From: Icerya purchasi
Taxonomy: Eukaryota; Arthropoda; Insecta; Hemiptera; Monophlebidae
Direction of reading: 5' to 3'
Length of the DNA stretch: 64,000 nucleotides
Assembly: GCA_039619475.1 (NCBI GenBank)
Contig: CM077115.1
Coordinates: forward strand, 589,273,643 to 589,337,642
A program made the translations under genes and the position numbers. This document shows, piece after piece, positions 11,411-22,897 of the stretch (within the stretch, counting starts at the first letter, position 1; each line of letters begins with the position of its first letter). The notes under the pieces are model-generated. The model was not told the DNA's origin and ran no database searches. It saw nothing but the letters and a program-made list of their open reading frames with translations.

Positions 11411-12430
11411 GAATTGTTCTATTCTAATCCTACTGGTAAACAATACCTGAAGATAGTTTGCATCATTGTTACTTCAATTTATTATGGAAAAATTTAACAT
11501 CAACAGTTTCAAATAAAATTGATTGTTTACAGATTACGAAAAACAAATTTTAAATTGAACCGTGTTCATTAAAAACATACGTAAATTATGAATATAATTA
11601 TATAATGCAAGATTAATATTTAACGGTGTGCCTTTGAGATTTTTACTTAATTGCTCAATTTTCACTTTAGTTCGTGTTACAGATTTTTTAAGTTTACACT
11701 TAGTCGGTTTACCGTTATTTGTAAATCCATTTTAAGCTAATTTAATTTATTTTATAAATGGATTTTTTTTTAGTTTAATGACTGAAACTTAGACAAATTA
11801 TTGTGGTTTTCTTTAAACTTTACTTACTGATAATTCAGACATAATTTTTCTGCTTTTGACAGATTTAAATAATGCGATTGGTATTGTTAAAAAGAATTTA
11901 TATGATGATTTACGAACTTTCCAAAAACAAATATCTTCTGCAGGTAAACTGAATAAATACTTTTTTCTATTTAACAAAGGAATATGTTATTTATTTTGCT
12001 TCATATTCACCGCTAAATAATTTTCCGCACATCTGTTTTATGCACAGTTTTAATAACATTATTATTACGGTAATAGACTATACTCAAAATTATAGCCTTT
12101 ATCCCTGTTTAAAATTAAATAAACTGTTATTCGTCAAATCCACGTGGAAGCTAACGTTTCTCCTTTTCCGGTAAATAAATCCCATTCAGGTTATCATTTT
12201 CTTACGCCAATGTTATTTTTAAAATTTGTTCCTTTCTTCCTGCACACACTTTAGAATCAGTGTAATTTTTAAAAAAATTTCGTTCCTTTCCATAATTTAA
12301 ATCGACTTTCCAAATTTTCTCCACAAATTATAGTCCGTAATAAACGTTCCTTCCTACTGTTCCTTTCTTCAACCAATTATTACAGACTTCTATCGGATAT
12401 ATATGTATGCTTCTTTATTCCCTAATTGTG
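11411..12430. other. No recognisable gene
   Basis: AT-rich with no supported feature on either strand. Confidence 0.5.
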
Positions 12431-12439
12431 CTTCTCACT

Positions 12440-12570
12440 ATCTTTAAGTACTGTTTATTGGTTTCCATCCATTTCTTCTAATCGTCGTCTCACAACTGTT
12501 TCCTCGATTAGACTTCGATTTAACCACTTTCTTCTTCTTCATTTACGTGCCATGAACAGCAACAAAGGCC
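12440..12570 (+). pseudogene. Short LINE-A ORF2 fragment
   Basis: The plus frame reads WFPSISSNRRLTTVSSIRLR then FNHFLLLHLRA, matching the segment just before the zinc knuckle in LINE-A copies at 41030-41130 (WFHSIPVCHRSTVVSLIRLR) and 53520-53620. It abuts the 3' end of the opposite-strand LINE-B copy. Confidence 0.6.
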
Positions 12571-12592
12571 AGAGGCACGGAAAGTTAGGATT

Positions 12593-14659
12593 CTATAGTT
12601 GTGATAGAAGGTTAGTGGAGTTGAGATAAGCGAATAATTTTTTTATGTTTAATTCATTGTTACTTAGGGGTTCTTTCAAGGTAGACGGAAGGAAAAACGT
12701 GGTGCTAGTGTGATTATATTTGTTGCAGTCTAATAGAATGTGTTGGACGGAGAGAACTGAAAAACTACCTCCTTTCTGCTTGGCCAGAACGACGATTGCC
12801 ACAAGTTAGTGTCCTCTTTGATGGAACGAAGCTTATTCGACGTTGCAGTGTTGAGCCACGAGTCGAACCATTCCTTTGATAGGCTACTGGTTATTTCTTG
12901 AACAGCGTCGTTGGCAGGTATTCGGTTGTTCGCTACAGGAAAGCATGACGTTGCTTCTTTCGCGGCGCGGTCTGCTGATTCGTTCTGTGGAATACCTTTG
13001 TGTCCTGGTATCCAAGCAAATATGATCTTGATGTCCACATTAGCTATCGTAGATAGTATTTCTTTAGCTATCGGGTGCTGCGACTTATCGTGGGACTTTA
13101 TCAGACATGTTAAAGAATTTAAAGAGTCAGTGCAGATGAGGCAGTTTTGTTTGGACTGTACGCAGATTTCAACTGCCAGTTTAATTGCGAATAATTCGGC
13201 AGAGAGCACGGAGTGTAAAGATGTGGAAGAACGTAACGGATAGTACCTATCTGTTCAGAGATTACGGCACATCCTACGAGAGAGTTTGATTTGGCACCGT
13301 CGGTAAACAGAATTAACGAGGACGGGTATTTCAGGAGAAGTCCATGGAAAGCGCTCAGAATAGTATTAGTAGGGGAATGTTTGTTCAGCGCTAAGAGCGA
13401 GAGTTCTATATTCAAAGCTGTAGTTTTCTATGGGGGGAGTACGGTGGGGGTTGACTCATAGATTTTTGGTAAATTCATGATATCTGACATTAGTGACTTC
13501 GTCGCATAGGATAGGAAGTGATATGTTCTGGGATTTTTATTGGAAAGCAAAAGAAAAGCTGGAGTATTTGGAGAGGATAAAATACGTATTAATAGTCTTG
13601 CGCTAAGGTATCGCCTTCTGACATCTAGGGGCCATTCTGGACATTCGTCTAATATGCTAATTATTGGAGAAATTCTGAAAGCTCCTAGCGCCAATCTTAT
13701 TGCGGTGTGGTGTATGACGTTCAGTTTGTTCAGGATGGCGGGCTTCGCTGATCCGTAAATTGCTGCGCCGTAATCACACTTTGTTCGGATTAAACTTCTG
13801 TAGATGTGTACTAAGGATCTACGGTCTGCTCCATATGAAGCGTGCAACAGTTTTCGCAGAACATTTAATTTGTTTAGGCATGACCTTTTGAGCCCGTTTA
13901 TGTGAGATTTCCATGTAAGATTTTGGTCATATGTAAGGCCTAAGTTGTTTAAATGGAGTTGAACATTGTGATTACAGTTTCTAATTCTACAAAAGTGAAC
14001 AGCGATGGTTTTGCTGGTAGAGAACGAGACTCCATTTGAAACGGACCATCTGTATAATGCGTTGATAGTTTTTTGTAAGATTTGTTGGCCTGTAATGATG
14101 TTTGAACGGGACATGAAGATCGTTAAATCGTCCGTGTATAAGGAGCATTTCACTGGAAGTTTTATTTGTTCAATGACGTCATTAATGGCTAAGTTAAATA
14201 ATGTTGGACTCAGTACGGAGCCTTGAGGTAGCCATTAACTTGTTCTTGCAGATCTGAAAAATCCTGGCCAATACGTACGGTAAAAAAACGGTTAGCTAGG
14301 AAGTTCCGTATGAATACAGGCATTCTTCCACGAAAGCCAAGTTTATGTAAGGTTATTAGAACCTTGTAGTGCCATATGACATCGAATGCTTTAGAGCAGC
14401 CAAAAAAGACTGCTAACATATGGCGTTTAGTGGCAAAACAATCGTGGATGGAGTTTTGTAGGAATAGCAGTTGATCTGTCGCAGATCGGCCTGGACGGAA
14501 ACCACATTGCTGGTCCGATAAAAGTTTGTTGTTTTCGATTTCCCATGTTAATCGTGTGGAAATTATTCTTTCTAAGATTTTGCACAGAATGGATGTTAGC
14601 GAAATCGGACGGTAGCTATCAAGGAGAATTGGGTTTCTTCTTTTGATTCCCTCTTTCAT
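12593..14659 (-). pseudogene. LINE-B ORF2: RT, RNase H and zinc knuckle, broken
   Basis: Non-LTR retrotransposon ORF2, truncated inside the RT palm. 14659-14210: SYRPISLTSILCKILERII, CGFRPGRSATDQL and FFGCSKAFDV, where the first catalytic aspartate of the usual F-x-D-x-x-x-A-F-D motif is lost. 14153-13428: continues with YTDD, a variant of the YADD box, then a thumb region with CDYGAAIYGSA. 13415-13119 and 13209-12730 are two overlapping frames giving an RNase H domain: LILFTDGAKS, ELFAIKLAVE, ICTDSLNSL and WIPGHKGIPQNESADRAAKE. 12802-12593 supplies the C-terminal HILLDCNKY knuckle. At least three frameshifts and the substituted active site make it inactive. Confidence 0.85.
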
Positions 14660-14879
14660 AATTCAGCCCTTCTCTTCCTCTATGTGTTGAAAAAATAATA
14701 TTTTTTTTTGAATGCTTCACCCTCGTTGTTAAACGTTCTCTCCTATACTTCAAAATTTTAGCTCTGAGTTTTCTTGCTCCCTATAGTTCTTCCTTCACTC
14801 TTTTCTTCCCATCTATAACTATACTTTCTTCACTACAATCTTTTATACTCTTCATCTCAATCAGTTCTCGATTTAAAAT

Positions 14880-14945
14880 TATAATTTAATCATTCTAGTT
14901 GTTGTTGGGTCAAAGCTGCTGGCGCGCCCATTTATATAAATAATT
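14880..14945 (+). mobile_element. LINE-A-like 3' UTR scrap
   Basis: GTTGTTGGGTCAAAGCTG then CTGGCGCGCCC matches the 3' UTR at 41390-41415 (TGTTGGGTCAACGCTGGCGC). Only the UTR tail remains. The 14660-14880 stretch before it is T/C-rich and otherwise unassigned. Confidence 0.5.
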
Positions 14946-16075
14946 TTTTTTTTTATTTTTTTTGTTTGTTTACAAGGATAGTGATCCAAGAACAAAGGAA
15001 CAAGGACATAAGAGATTCAGATCTTTACATGATCAGAGATAGGCAACAAAAACGAATCAAAAGCCTGGACAACAGAAAGAGAAGGAAAGGAGAGAATGAA
15101 CGAAGCACTGTATGGAGTGGGAATACCGATTTGTAAAAGGGAGGAGTGGAAAAAAGTTTGTTCAGTTAGAAAAGACGAACAACCGAACATTATGTGATCG
15201 GGATCACACACAAATTGGATATTGGAGGGGTGCAATGGACAAAAAGGAGACGCTACAAGAGAGCAACGGGAAAGCGGGGGAAGGAAGTAAACTGTGCCCC
15301 AAGGGCAGGCGACAGATCGCAGAGATGTTGGAGCGACGCATGAAAGGAAAATCAAGAAACCAGTGGAAACGAGGAAGGGAAGACTGAATAGACAAGAGAA
15401 AAGAATCCGGTTTAGAGAATAAGGAGATGTATGAGTTAAACGATAGTTTTGAATGAGCAGCTGCAGAATGAAATGTAATATTGGAAGAAGAGAAAACAGG
15501 AAGAAACCTACCGGAAGAGGAAGATAGCCGAGCGAATGAGTCAACTAACTCATTACCCTCAATTTCAGCATGACCCGGCATCCAAAAAAAATCCGTTTAG
15601 ATTGAAAGGAAAAGATCATGAATCAAGGAACGAATAAGAAGAATAACGTAATCGGTTAAGTGAAGAGGTTGAGGAGATGCGATAGACAGCAACACGCTTT
15701 AAGCATCTGACAGAATACGGATATTACGAGAGGCAGGAGAGGATCTGATAAAAAGAAGGGAACGCAGAATAGCAGACGACTCCGCATAGAAGGTAGAGCA
15801 AAAGGAGGGAAGTTTAAAGGACTCAACATAATTTAGAGAAGAACAGAAAAAAGCTGCACCAACACTATTGGGTCCCTTGGAGCCATCGGTGAAAATCAAA
15901 AAATGGTTAGGGAAAGAAGAGCTTAGATTCAGTAAAAATTCTGATCCTACAACATTATGAATGACCGGTTTAGGAGGAATCGGGGAATACGAGCATTTAA
16001 TAGGATGAAGAAAAGAGCAAAAATTGAAGGAGAGTAGATATTCGGAGAAAACTGAACAAGACGGGCAGCGATCAG
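14941..16075 (-). pseudogene. LINE-A copy: RNase H to 3' tail
   Basis: The minus strand carries, in order: FLIFTDGSKG with YAESSAILRSLLF (15899-15699, first half of RNase H), MPGHAEIEGNELVDSFA (15581-15204, last catalytic D region), and PFCPLHPSNIQFVCDPDHIM with PTPYSASFILSFPS ending SDHVKI (15544-15017, C-terminal knuckle). Frames shift between these parts. The 3' UTR and poly(A) correspond to the T-rich stretch 14941-14971, and the UTR matches the one at 17285-17350. The upstream limit near 16075 is where similarity fades; RT is absent. Confidence 0.8.
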
Positions 16076-16622
16076 AACTTTTAATTTTACAGACTTCTCT
16101 CTTTCCTCCTAATTTATTTTTGTTACTCTCTCGTCCTAATTATCTTCCGCAATATTTTAGTAATTGAAAATTCCTTAACACAATTAATACTTCATTCTTG
16201 TTTCATTATCTCTTTTTAACTGTCGGATTGAAGGGTCTTTAAGGCGTTGGAGCAACATTTTTATATCTGAAAGTTTTATGATTCTTCCTTTCTTAAAAAA
16301 GGCTGTTGCGGGCATTACGACTCGCTTATTTCATATCTTTAATTTAGGAATAGAATAGATTTGCAATTATTTCTGAGGCTAAAAGTGTTTCGTAAGTAAT
16401 CACATTTTTATTTCCCCATCCTTCCTAAAATTCCATCACTCTTCGCATTCGTTCAGTTATTTATAATCTCTTTCAGACCCACCCACATTCAAATTAATTT
16501 CCTTTGAATCCGAAGTTTGTGGATACGGAGGAAAACGAAAATCTGTCAATGAGCACCCGAAAGTAACCACATGGTTTAGATGATGGGACAAAAAGAAAAA
16601 AAAAAGAATTAACTCCTGATTA
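16076..16622. other. No recognisable gene
   Basis: T/C-rich DNA between opposite-strand LINE fragments; nothing supported. Confidence 0.45.
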
Positions 16623-16947
16623 ATCGCTTTTCTTTGGCTGCATCTCCTTTTTGTCCATTGGATCCTGAAGGTTCCCAGTATGTTGGCAATGCGAATCACG
16701 TGCTCTTCGAGTACTCCGGTTTATCTCGCGAGCGTGAGTTACTGTATTATCATCTTTTAAAGCTTGGTCTTCCTGCTCCTTTCAACGCCTCTTATGTTCT
16801 TTCTCTACCTATTATCTCTGTTGCTCCTGTCCTAGGGGTGTTCCTTGATTCCATTGTCGACAGAATAAAAATATAATTTCTATTCTATTCTATGTATCTA
16901 TTCCTTTTTGCTGGGCTAATGCTCTTTGGTAGTAAACCCAAGGGGGG

Positions 16948-16978
<31 letters not shown>
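16623..16978 (+). mobile_element. LINE-A 3' end, copy 1 of a cluster
   Basis: Codes for SPFCPLDPEGSQYVGNANHV, LLKLGLPAPFNASYVLSLP and VDRIKI followed by a stop at about 16876. A short UTR with GTAGTAAACCC and an A-run of about 28 (16950-16977) follow. Confidence 0.8.
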
Positions 16979-16979
<1 letters not shown>

Positions 16980-17367
16980 CACACTGCCAATAACATTTTT
17001 CTACTATCTAAGAAATTCCGTTTGCGCTTTGGGCACAGTTTTCTCCCTTCCTCGCTTCTCCGTTTCTCTCTTGTGCCGTCTCCTTTTTGTCCATTGCACC
17101 CCTCCAATATCCAATTTGTGTGTGATGCCGATCACGTAATGTTCGAGTGTGCATCCTTTGCAACCGATCAAGCTGCTTTCTACTCCTCCCTTTTGCATAT
17201 TCTCACTCCATACAGCGCTTCGTTCTTTCTCTCCCTTCCTTCTCCTTCTGTTGTTCAGGCTCTTGATTCCTTTTTGTCGGCTATCTCTGATCGTATAAAG
17301 ATCTAAGTTTCGTCGTCCTTTTTCCTCTGATCTTGGGTCAATTTCCTTGTAGACGAACCCAAAAAAA
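16979..17367 (+). mobile_element. LINE-A 3' end, copy 2 of a cluster
   Basis: Begins directly after the poly(A) of copy 1. Codes for FRLRFGHSFLPSSLLRFSL, then PLHPSNIQFVCDADHVMFEC (knuckle) and LSAISDRIKI with its stop at 17304-17306. The UTR contains TGTAGACGAACCC followed by A13. Confidence 0.8.
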
Positions 17368-17514
17368 AAAAAAAATAGAAATTAAGTTCAAAATTTCAGT
17401 CAGCCTCATATATTTGTCCTTTTCTAATCAGCGCTCCTTTTATCTTTTTATTCATTCCGTTCTTCCATTTTATTCTTGGTTAACGAGCCCAAAAAAAAAA
17501 AAAAAAAAAAAAAA
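17368..17514 (+). mobile_element. LINE-A 3' UTR tail, copy 3
   Basis: Only UTR, ending GGTTAACGAGCCC plus an A-run of about 23. Confidence 0.65.
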
Positions 17515-17891
17515 TAATTTATTCTTAGCTTCATAACTTTCCTTCTTTTCAGAGCTCCCTTATTTCTTTTTAATATCGGTTGCATTTTAATCACAGCTTA
17601 CATTTCTCATCTCGTTATTGTTTTTCACATAAATACTTTCCTTACAGATACATTTTCTCAGCGGTGATCAATAATATACTTTGAATGTTTCACAGTGTCA
17701 TTTTTACTCACAACTTCTTAGTTAATGTTCTTAATCATTGCCGTGCTATATTCGTTCCTTCATTTCTATGGTTCTTTTGTTGTCCCTATTAGCAATCTTA
17801 TACGAATCCAAATAACTTATTTAATTGTTTGTTGAATGCAGCTTAACGTCTCCTGTTAGTGAACCCCTCCAAAAAAAAAAGAAAAAAAAAA
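17515..17891 (+). mobile_element. LINE-A-like 3' UTR tail, copy 4
   Basis: UTR-like T-rich DNA ending GTTAGTGAACCCCTCC plus A10-G-A10 (17871-17891). Diverged from the other three; assigned by the terminal box and position. Confidence 0.5.
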
Positions 17892-17989
17892 CATTTATCC
17901 ATTCGCAGTTTTGTTCCGATGTTTTAGCAGTAAGTAAAGTAAGTTCCATACCTTTGACAGGGCGTCGGGAATTGTGAACGTAAGGTTGA

Positions 17990-18172
17990 CAATATATTAA
18001 GCCCAACGACACTTTTTCTTAGCCGCCTTTACTTTTCCAGATTTCTTTGGTATCCAATTATTTCAGGCTAGGGAATCATGGAAGTGACTTGGATCCGAAA
18101 CGAGACAAGTCTTGAATCAGTGGCCTCCGATTTGGTAGCTAGGCACCTCAACCACTAGGTTCCCGCACTAAC
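17990..18172 (-). mobile_element. tRNA-derived SINE
   Basis: The minus strand starts near GTGCGGGAACCTAGTGGTTG and gives an A-box-like TAGTGGTTGAGGTGC (about 18140-18156) and a B-box-like GATTCAAGACT (18109-18119), about 35 bp apart as in tRNA promoters. A non-tRNA body follows (GGCGGCTAAGAAAAAGTG, GGGCTTAATATA). The head region folds only roughly as a tRNA, so this is a SINE rather than a functional tRNA gene. The 3' limit is uncertain. Confidence 0.6.
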
Positions 18173-18599
18173 TTTCCGATGTATTTATCACATTAAATGG
18201 AAATCTGACCAATACAATGCAGCAGTAACGCATTGTAACAACTTTGATGCATTTTCCCCTTTTAAAAGGAAACCATAATTAATATATTTCTCCCTTGATA
18301 ATTATAAATAAAACTATATAAATTTTTAACTACTAGTATCGGAAATATTAAGGGATATTTATATTCTTATAAATTTCCCTTTTTGTTTATTTCCCTCAAA
18401 AAAATAATAAAAAAAGCAGATACTTCGCTTTATATGCTTATTATTAAAAGAGGCATCTAAGATTCACGAACGTAAAAAAGAAACTGCTGATAAAAAATAT
18501 GTGAAACTTTTTATACAAAGATGAAAATTGAAAAACAAAAAATATGCATAAAAAATATCAACGGCTGAACGAAATCGAAATATATGCGCTGCATTTCAA

Positions 18600-20560
18600 A
18601 ATTTCAAGCTTACATTACTACACAGAAAGATTTCCAGCCGGTAAAAATTTCGAAATTCTCAAAAAATATTTTAGCAACACTCTCACAGGAGACCCCTGAA
18701 AATCCGTGACAACATACTCCGAACACAATTAAATATTCTGCAGCGGAAGATACTAAATTTCGAATAAATAAAACTTTACATCACATAAAGAAGTACCAGA
18801 ATTAATAAACAAGAAACGAATTTATAAGAACGCTATTAGTGATGTAATCAAAGAGGAATAAATAAAACTAAAGATCACTATCACTCAAAATTGTCGAACA
18901 GAGAGAAAAAAATGATGGATGGAAAAATGAAAGAATTTAATAAACTCAGTAAAACTGAACACACCGCACAAACAGATTAAACGACATCGTGATCTTAGTC
19001 AAGATATAAGAGATTATATTCAAAACATGAAACTGAAGTAAACATGAAGACGTATAAAGTAAATATTTGCAAAACCTGTATCGTGCATAAAATGTCAAGA
19101 AAAGAAACAAATAAAAAGATAATAATAAAAAGTTTTGTCCAGATATCAAACATTTGAAATAGACAACATTCCGACCGAGCTGATAATGAATGGTGAAAAA
19201 AACAAAACCATTATCTATCTCAGATGAATAAGTATTCATGAGGAGCACTAGATGACAAAAATGTATAACTGCTAAAAAGCATTTAATTGGCATAAGGACT
19301 ATGGAACAATCAGCCTGATCACTAATACATCGAAAATTTTGCTACATATAATTGAAATAAAATAGAAGAATATCCCGAAATTAGCCTGGACAACAAATTG
19401 TATGGTTCTCGCAGGACAATATTAACAAGAAATGCAATTGGGATATTGCAATAATGCGAATAAAAAGTATTTGCAATGAACCACGCTAATGCATATACAT
19501 TTAGTGGTCTACGAAATGACATTAAACCGGATAGAATAGAAGCAACACTTTCTCTAAAGAATCTGGTAAATTTGGTAGAAGACTACACTTGAAATAATGT
19601 TTTGCTTTAAAATGGAGGAATAAATCAGCAGAAATGTAAAACAAGACTGCCCTGTATAATCGCTGCTGTTTAATAATATTTGCGGAGATTATTGTGAAAA
19701 GAGCATTAGAATAAGTGCAGGATAAATCCTCAGTATAATTAAACTGGCCGATAGCCAAGTACTACTGTCTGGAATTTCAGGGGAGCGGAAAAACTATTAA
19801 ACATATTAAATTAAACAGCAAATGAATACGGAACGATAAACAGTCTAGAAAAAACAAAAACCCCCGAAGTGCAAAACTACAACAGATGATAAATTGTTAG
19901 GACGAGTGGGGGGGTCATTTAGGTATTTAAGGCAGTTATATATTGAAAATGCATCGTCCTATCGAGAAATAACGATAAATATTGCATTAAGAAAAACGGT
20001 CATTATGCAAGAAAGATCATTCATAGCTTAAAGAAATGTCCTTTTTAAGTTCGCAACGAATAGTCAAAACTTACGTGCCGTCGATAGCACTATATGAGAC
20101 AAAAACATAAATACTAATCCTAAAAGGAACAGACGAAAATCAATGGTCTTTAAAACACGGCATTGAAGACGATTGCTCAAGGTGTTTTGAACGAACAACA
20201 AATCATGAAATTTTGTATCAAGCAGAAGAAGAATAAAAGTTCTCAAGGAATATTCAAAATAGAATACTAAATTGAATAAAACATATAATTAGACATAGAG
20301 AAATGCTAGCTGATAGGATCGAGAGCAAATGAGGAAACAAAGAGTACGCCTAAGAACAATTTAGATATATTAAAACACAAAAAAAAAAGGTAGGTCATAT
20401 TCAGAATCGAAGATGTTAGTCAACAAGCAAGAAAAATGCAATACATAAGTGGCCCTGGACCATGCAAATTACTGAAAAATACAATGCTAATGAAAAATGT
20501 CCGTTATATCAAAATTCAACTAATTGCGAGAAAATCAGCAAGAGAGAAACATTATTAAGA
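18600..20560 (+). pseudogene. Ancient EN-RT type LINE relic without RNase H
   Basis: Fragments in shifting plus frames line up in RT order. About 19150-19420: DNIPTELIMNG, then KDYGTISLITNTSKILLHII (matching the 'YRTISLISHASKILLKII' type of RT box 2). About 19900-20100: FRYLRQLYIENASSYREITI and KTYVPSIALYETKT-like remnants of the thumb ('KTYVWSVALYG'). About 20150-20330: WRRMLKI-like and IIRHREMLADRIESK (the 'GHILRHxxLLxxIIEGK' C-terminus). Stops and indels occur every few tens of codons, so it is old. It belongs to a different LINE group from those with RNase H; CR1/L2- or RTE-like is inferred from motif style. Confidence 0.6.
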
Positions 20561-22849
20561 AATTATCGCTAAAATTTAATGGCAATTTTTAACTTTGAAG
20601 AATTATGCCGCATACATTCGCAAAAACTGGCACTTTTTTAATCCTTGAAACTCCATTGCACTGTAGCCACTTTTAAAATTCTGCAAGTGTTTACCAGTAA
20701 AAGTTTATTATCACTAAGTATTTTTAAAACGTTTATAAATATTAAAGGGTTATTTTTGAAAATAAATCAAATAATTTACTTATTTTTATAATGGTTATAT
20801 TAAAAAGTATCAAAAACATGAGAACCCTAATTGAAGGTACTAGCCGTGTTATTATGATTATATTAATGACAATGTCATTCTTAGCCCAACTCCCACTACT
20901 TTTTCTGTAAACAAAGATTTATTTTTTTTTTCGCGCAGTCGGAAAAAATTATGTTGTGAATTTTCCTTGTTCCATACGAAGTACAGTAGTGATAGTGCTG
21001 GAGGTGGCTGTTCCCAAGTGGGGTCAAGGCGTAGAGGCCCTTGTGGGGCACGGAAGACTGAGTTTTACATATATGTATATACATATTTTAACATTTAATT
21101 GTCAGACATTATCATTTCAATTTTTGTATTAAAAATAATAATACTTAAATTGCAGGAGACAGTAAGTAAGAATTAAAGGATGCAATAAGACGCAACTGTA
21201 CCAATGTTATATCATTTTTAATGGAAAACAAATAATTTACTTTCTACACTGACTTTAATAATTTCGTTGTTCTACAGTACATAACATCTCAGTCAGTGTA
21301 ACCAATAGAAATGAATATCGTCATGTAGGTGTAATTTCACTCATCAGAATGATCGAATTAATCTTTAGAAACACTAATTTCAACACAGGCTTTTTAAAGG
21401 CTAGGAATTTTCAATGGTAACTCTTACTTCCTCCGATTTGTTTGTAAGATGAAGTGCGCTCTTAGTAAAAAAGACGTATTCAGATTTGTTAAAAATTTGA
21501 TAATACTTCAGCTCACCGAAAGTTTCAAATCATAAAAAGGAAAATATTTTTTATACTTAATTTACACCAGTTCTTCGCAGTAATCAGAATGCATCGAGAG
21601 AAATCATTATGTTGGCTTTGTCAAAACATCGAAAGTATGAATGACTTAAGTTTTGCTAACTATGTGTATTTGCGTTTAGGAGACGGTGTGTGTTCGTATC
21701 CGCTTATAAACAAGCGTGTGCCTCTGTTAAAATAAGTTGTAGCTATTTGAAAAATATGCGAACTTTCATAGACGACAGCACGTTCGGCAGAACATCAATT
21801 TTATGTAAGGGCGGAATTGTGGACATTATCTTTTTCGTCTACAAGAACTGTAAATGCCTGAGTATTCGCTTATAATAAGAAGTATACGTGTAGACAGGTT
21901 AGTAATATTATATGTAAGGAGTGGAACAGTTTGTGCAGATGATAAACTGAGAACGAGCTATAGTAGAATGAAATATGCAGAACAAAGTAGGGTGATTTAA
22001 AGTAGCCGAAATAAAACACGCTGTAAACGACAACAGTAAAGTATTTCAAGTCACGTAATGTTATTCCTTGTTCTGAATAGTTTCGTACATTTGCTGTTGT
22101 CAACTGGTAGGCTGTGAAATGTGCTAATCTAACCGAATCGGCCTAACAGCCACACACCCTGACGATGACGCAACTAGAAATAATAGCTCTCCCGAAAGGA
22201 CTAGACCGTTGCAAACAGTAAGCTATCGAGCTGGTCCGGTAATGTTTCTACTAGTGCATGCTGCACTAGAAGATTAAGAATAATGTTGTCACGAAACAAG
22301 AACGTCTTAGTTTTGCCCCCGAAAATTTAATGACCTTTATATTTTGACTCTTATAAGCATAAAACAGCATTTTCAATCGTCACCTTGTCTTTCATTTCCT
22401 TTGTGGCATATTTCATTTTGCAGCTTTCCAAGCTTAGTCTGTCTCTGTAATAAATTAAGCAATTTACCTAGCATACAGTTCGCGCGTGAACTATTTAAAA
22501 CACACGCCTACATTGTTCTAGCATCGACAGATTGAATTGTCTTTTTATGATTTAGGCAGAACTGCTTTTTATATTGCAATTAAAAAATTTCAATGTTTTC
22601 GTTTATTTTGAATCGGCTTTCATTCGCTGACTATTTTACTCAAAGGTGGGCTCAACTTCCGCACTATTTATAAAATCATATAAATGTTTTAAATCTTTAA
22701 ATAAAATGAAGCTTATTACCTAGCTGACTACAATCCGAACAGTATACATGTATAAGATTTTTAATTTATTTTTTAAAACTTCACTCTTTGGCTGTCGACT
22801 TTACTAAACTGCCAAACAAATTTTTTAACTGAATCCTACAAACCGAATT

Positions 22850-22851
<2 letters not shown>
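20561..22851. other. No recognisable gene
   Basis: AT-rich. A GC-richer patch at about 20985-21060 (CTGGAGGTGGCTGTTCCC) matches nothing I can name. Short open frames show no domain. Confidence 0.45.

Positions 22852-22896
<45 letters not shown>
22852..22896. repeat. (AT)n microsatellite
   Basis: Uninterrupted AT dinucleotide run of about 45 bp. Confidence 0.95.

Positions 22897-22897
<1 letters not shown>

Noticed and set aside
22140..22290. CTGACGATGACGC...GAAAGG and the palindrome CTAGTGCATGCTGCACTAG
   Set aside because: Distances and pairing do not fit a ribozyme, and an isolated 7-bp palindrome arm is expected by chance.
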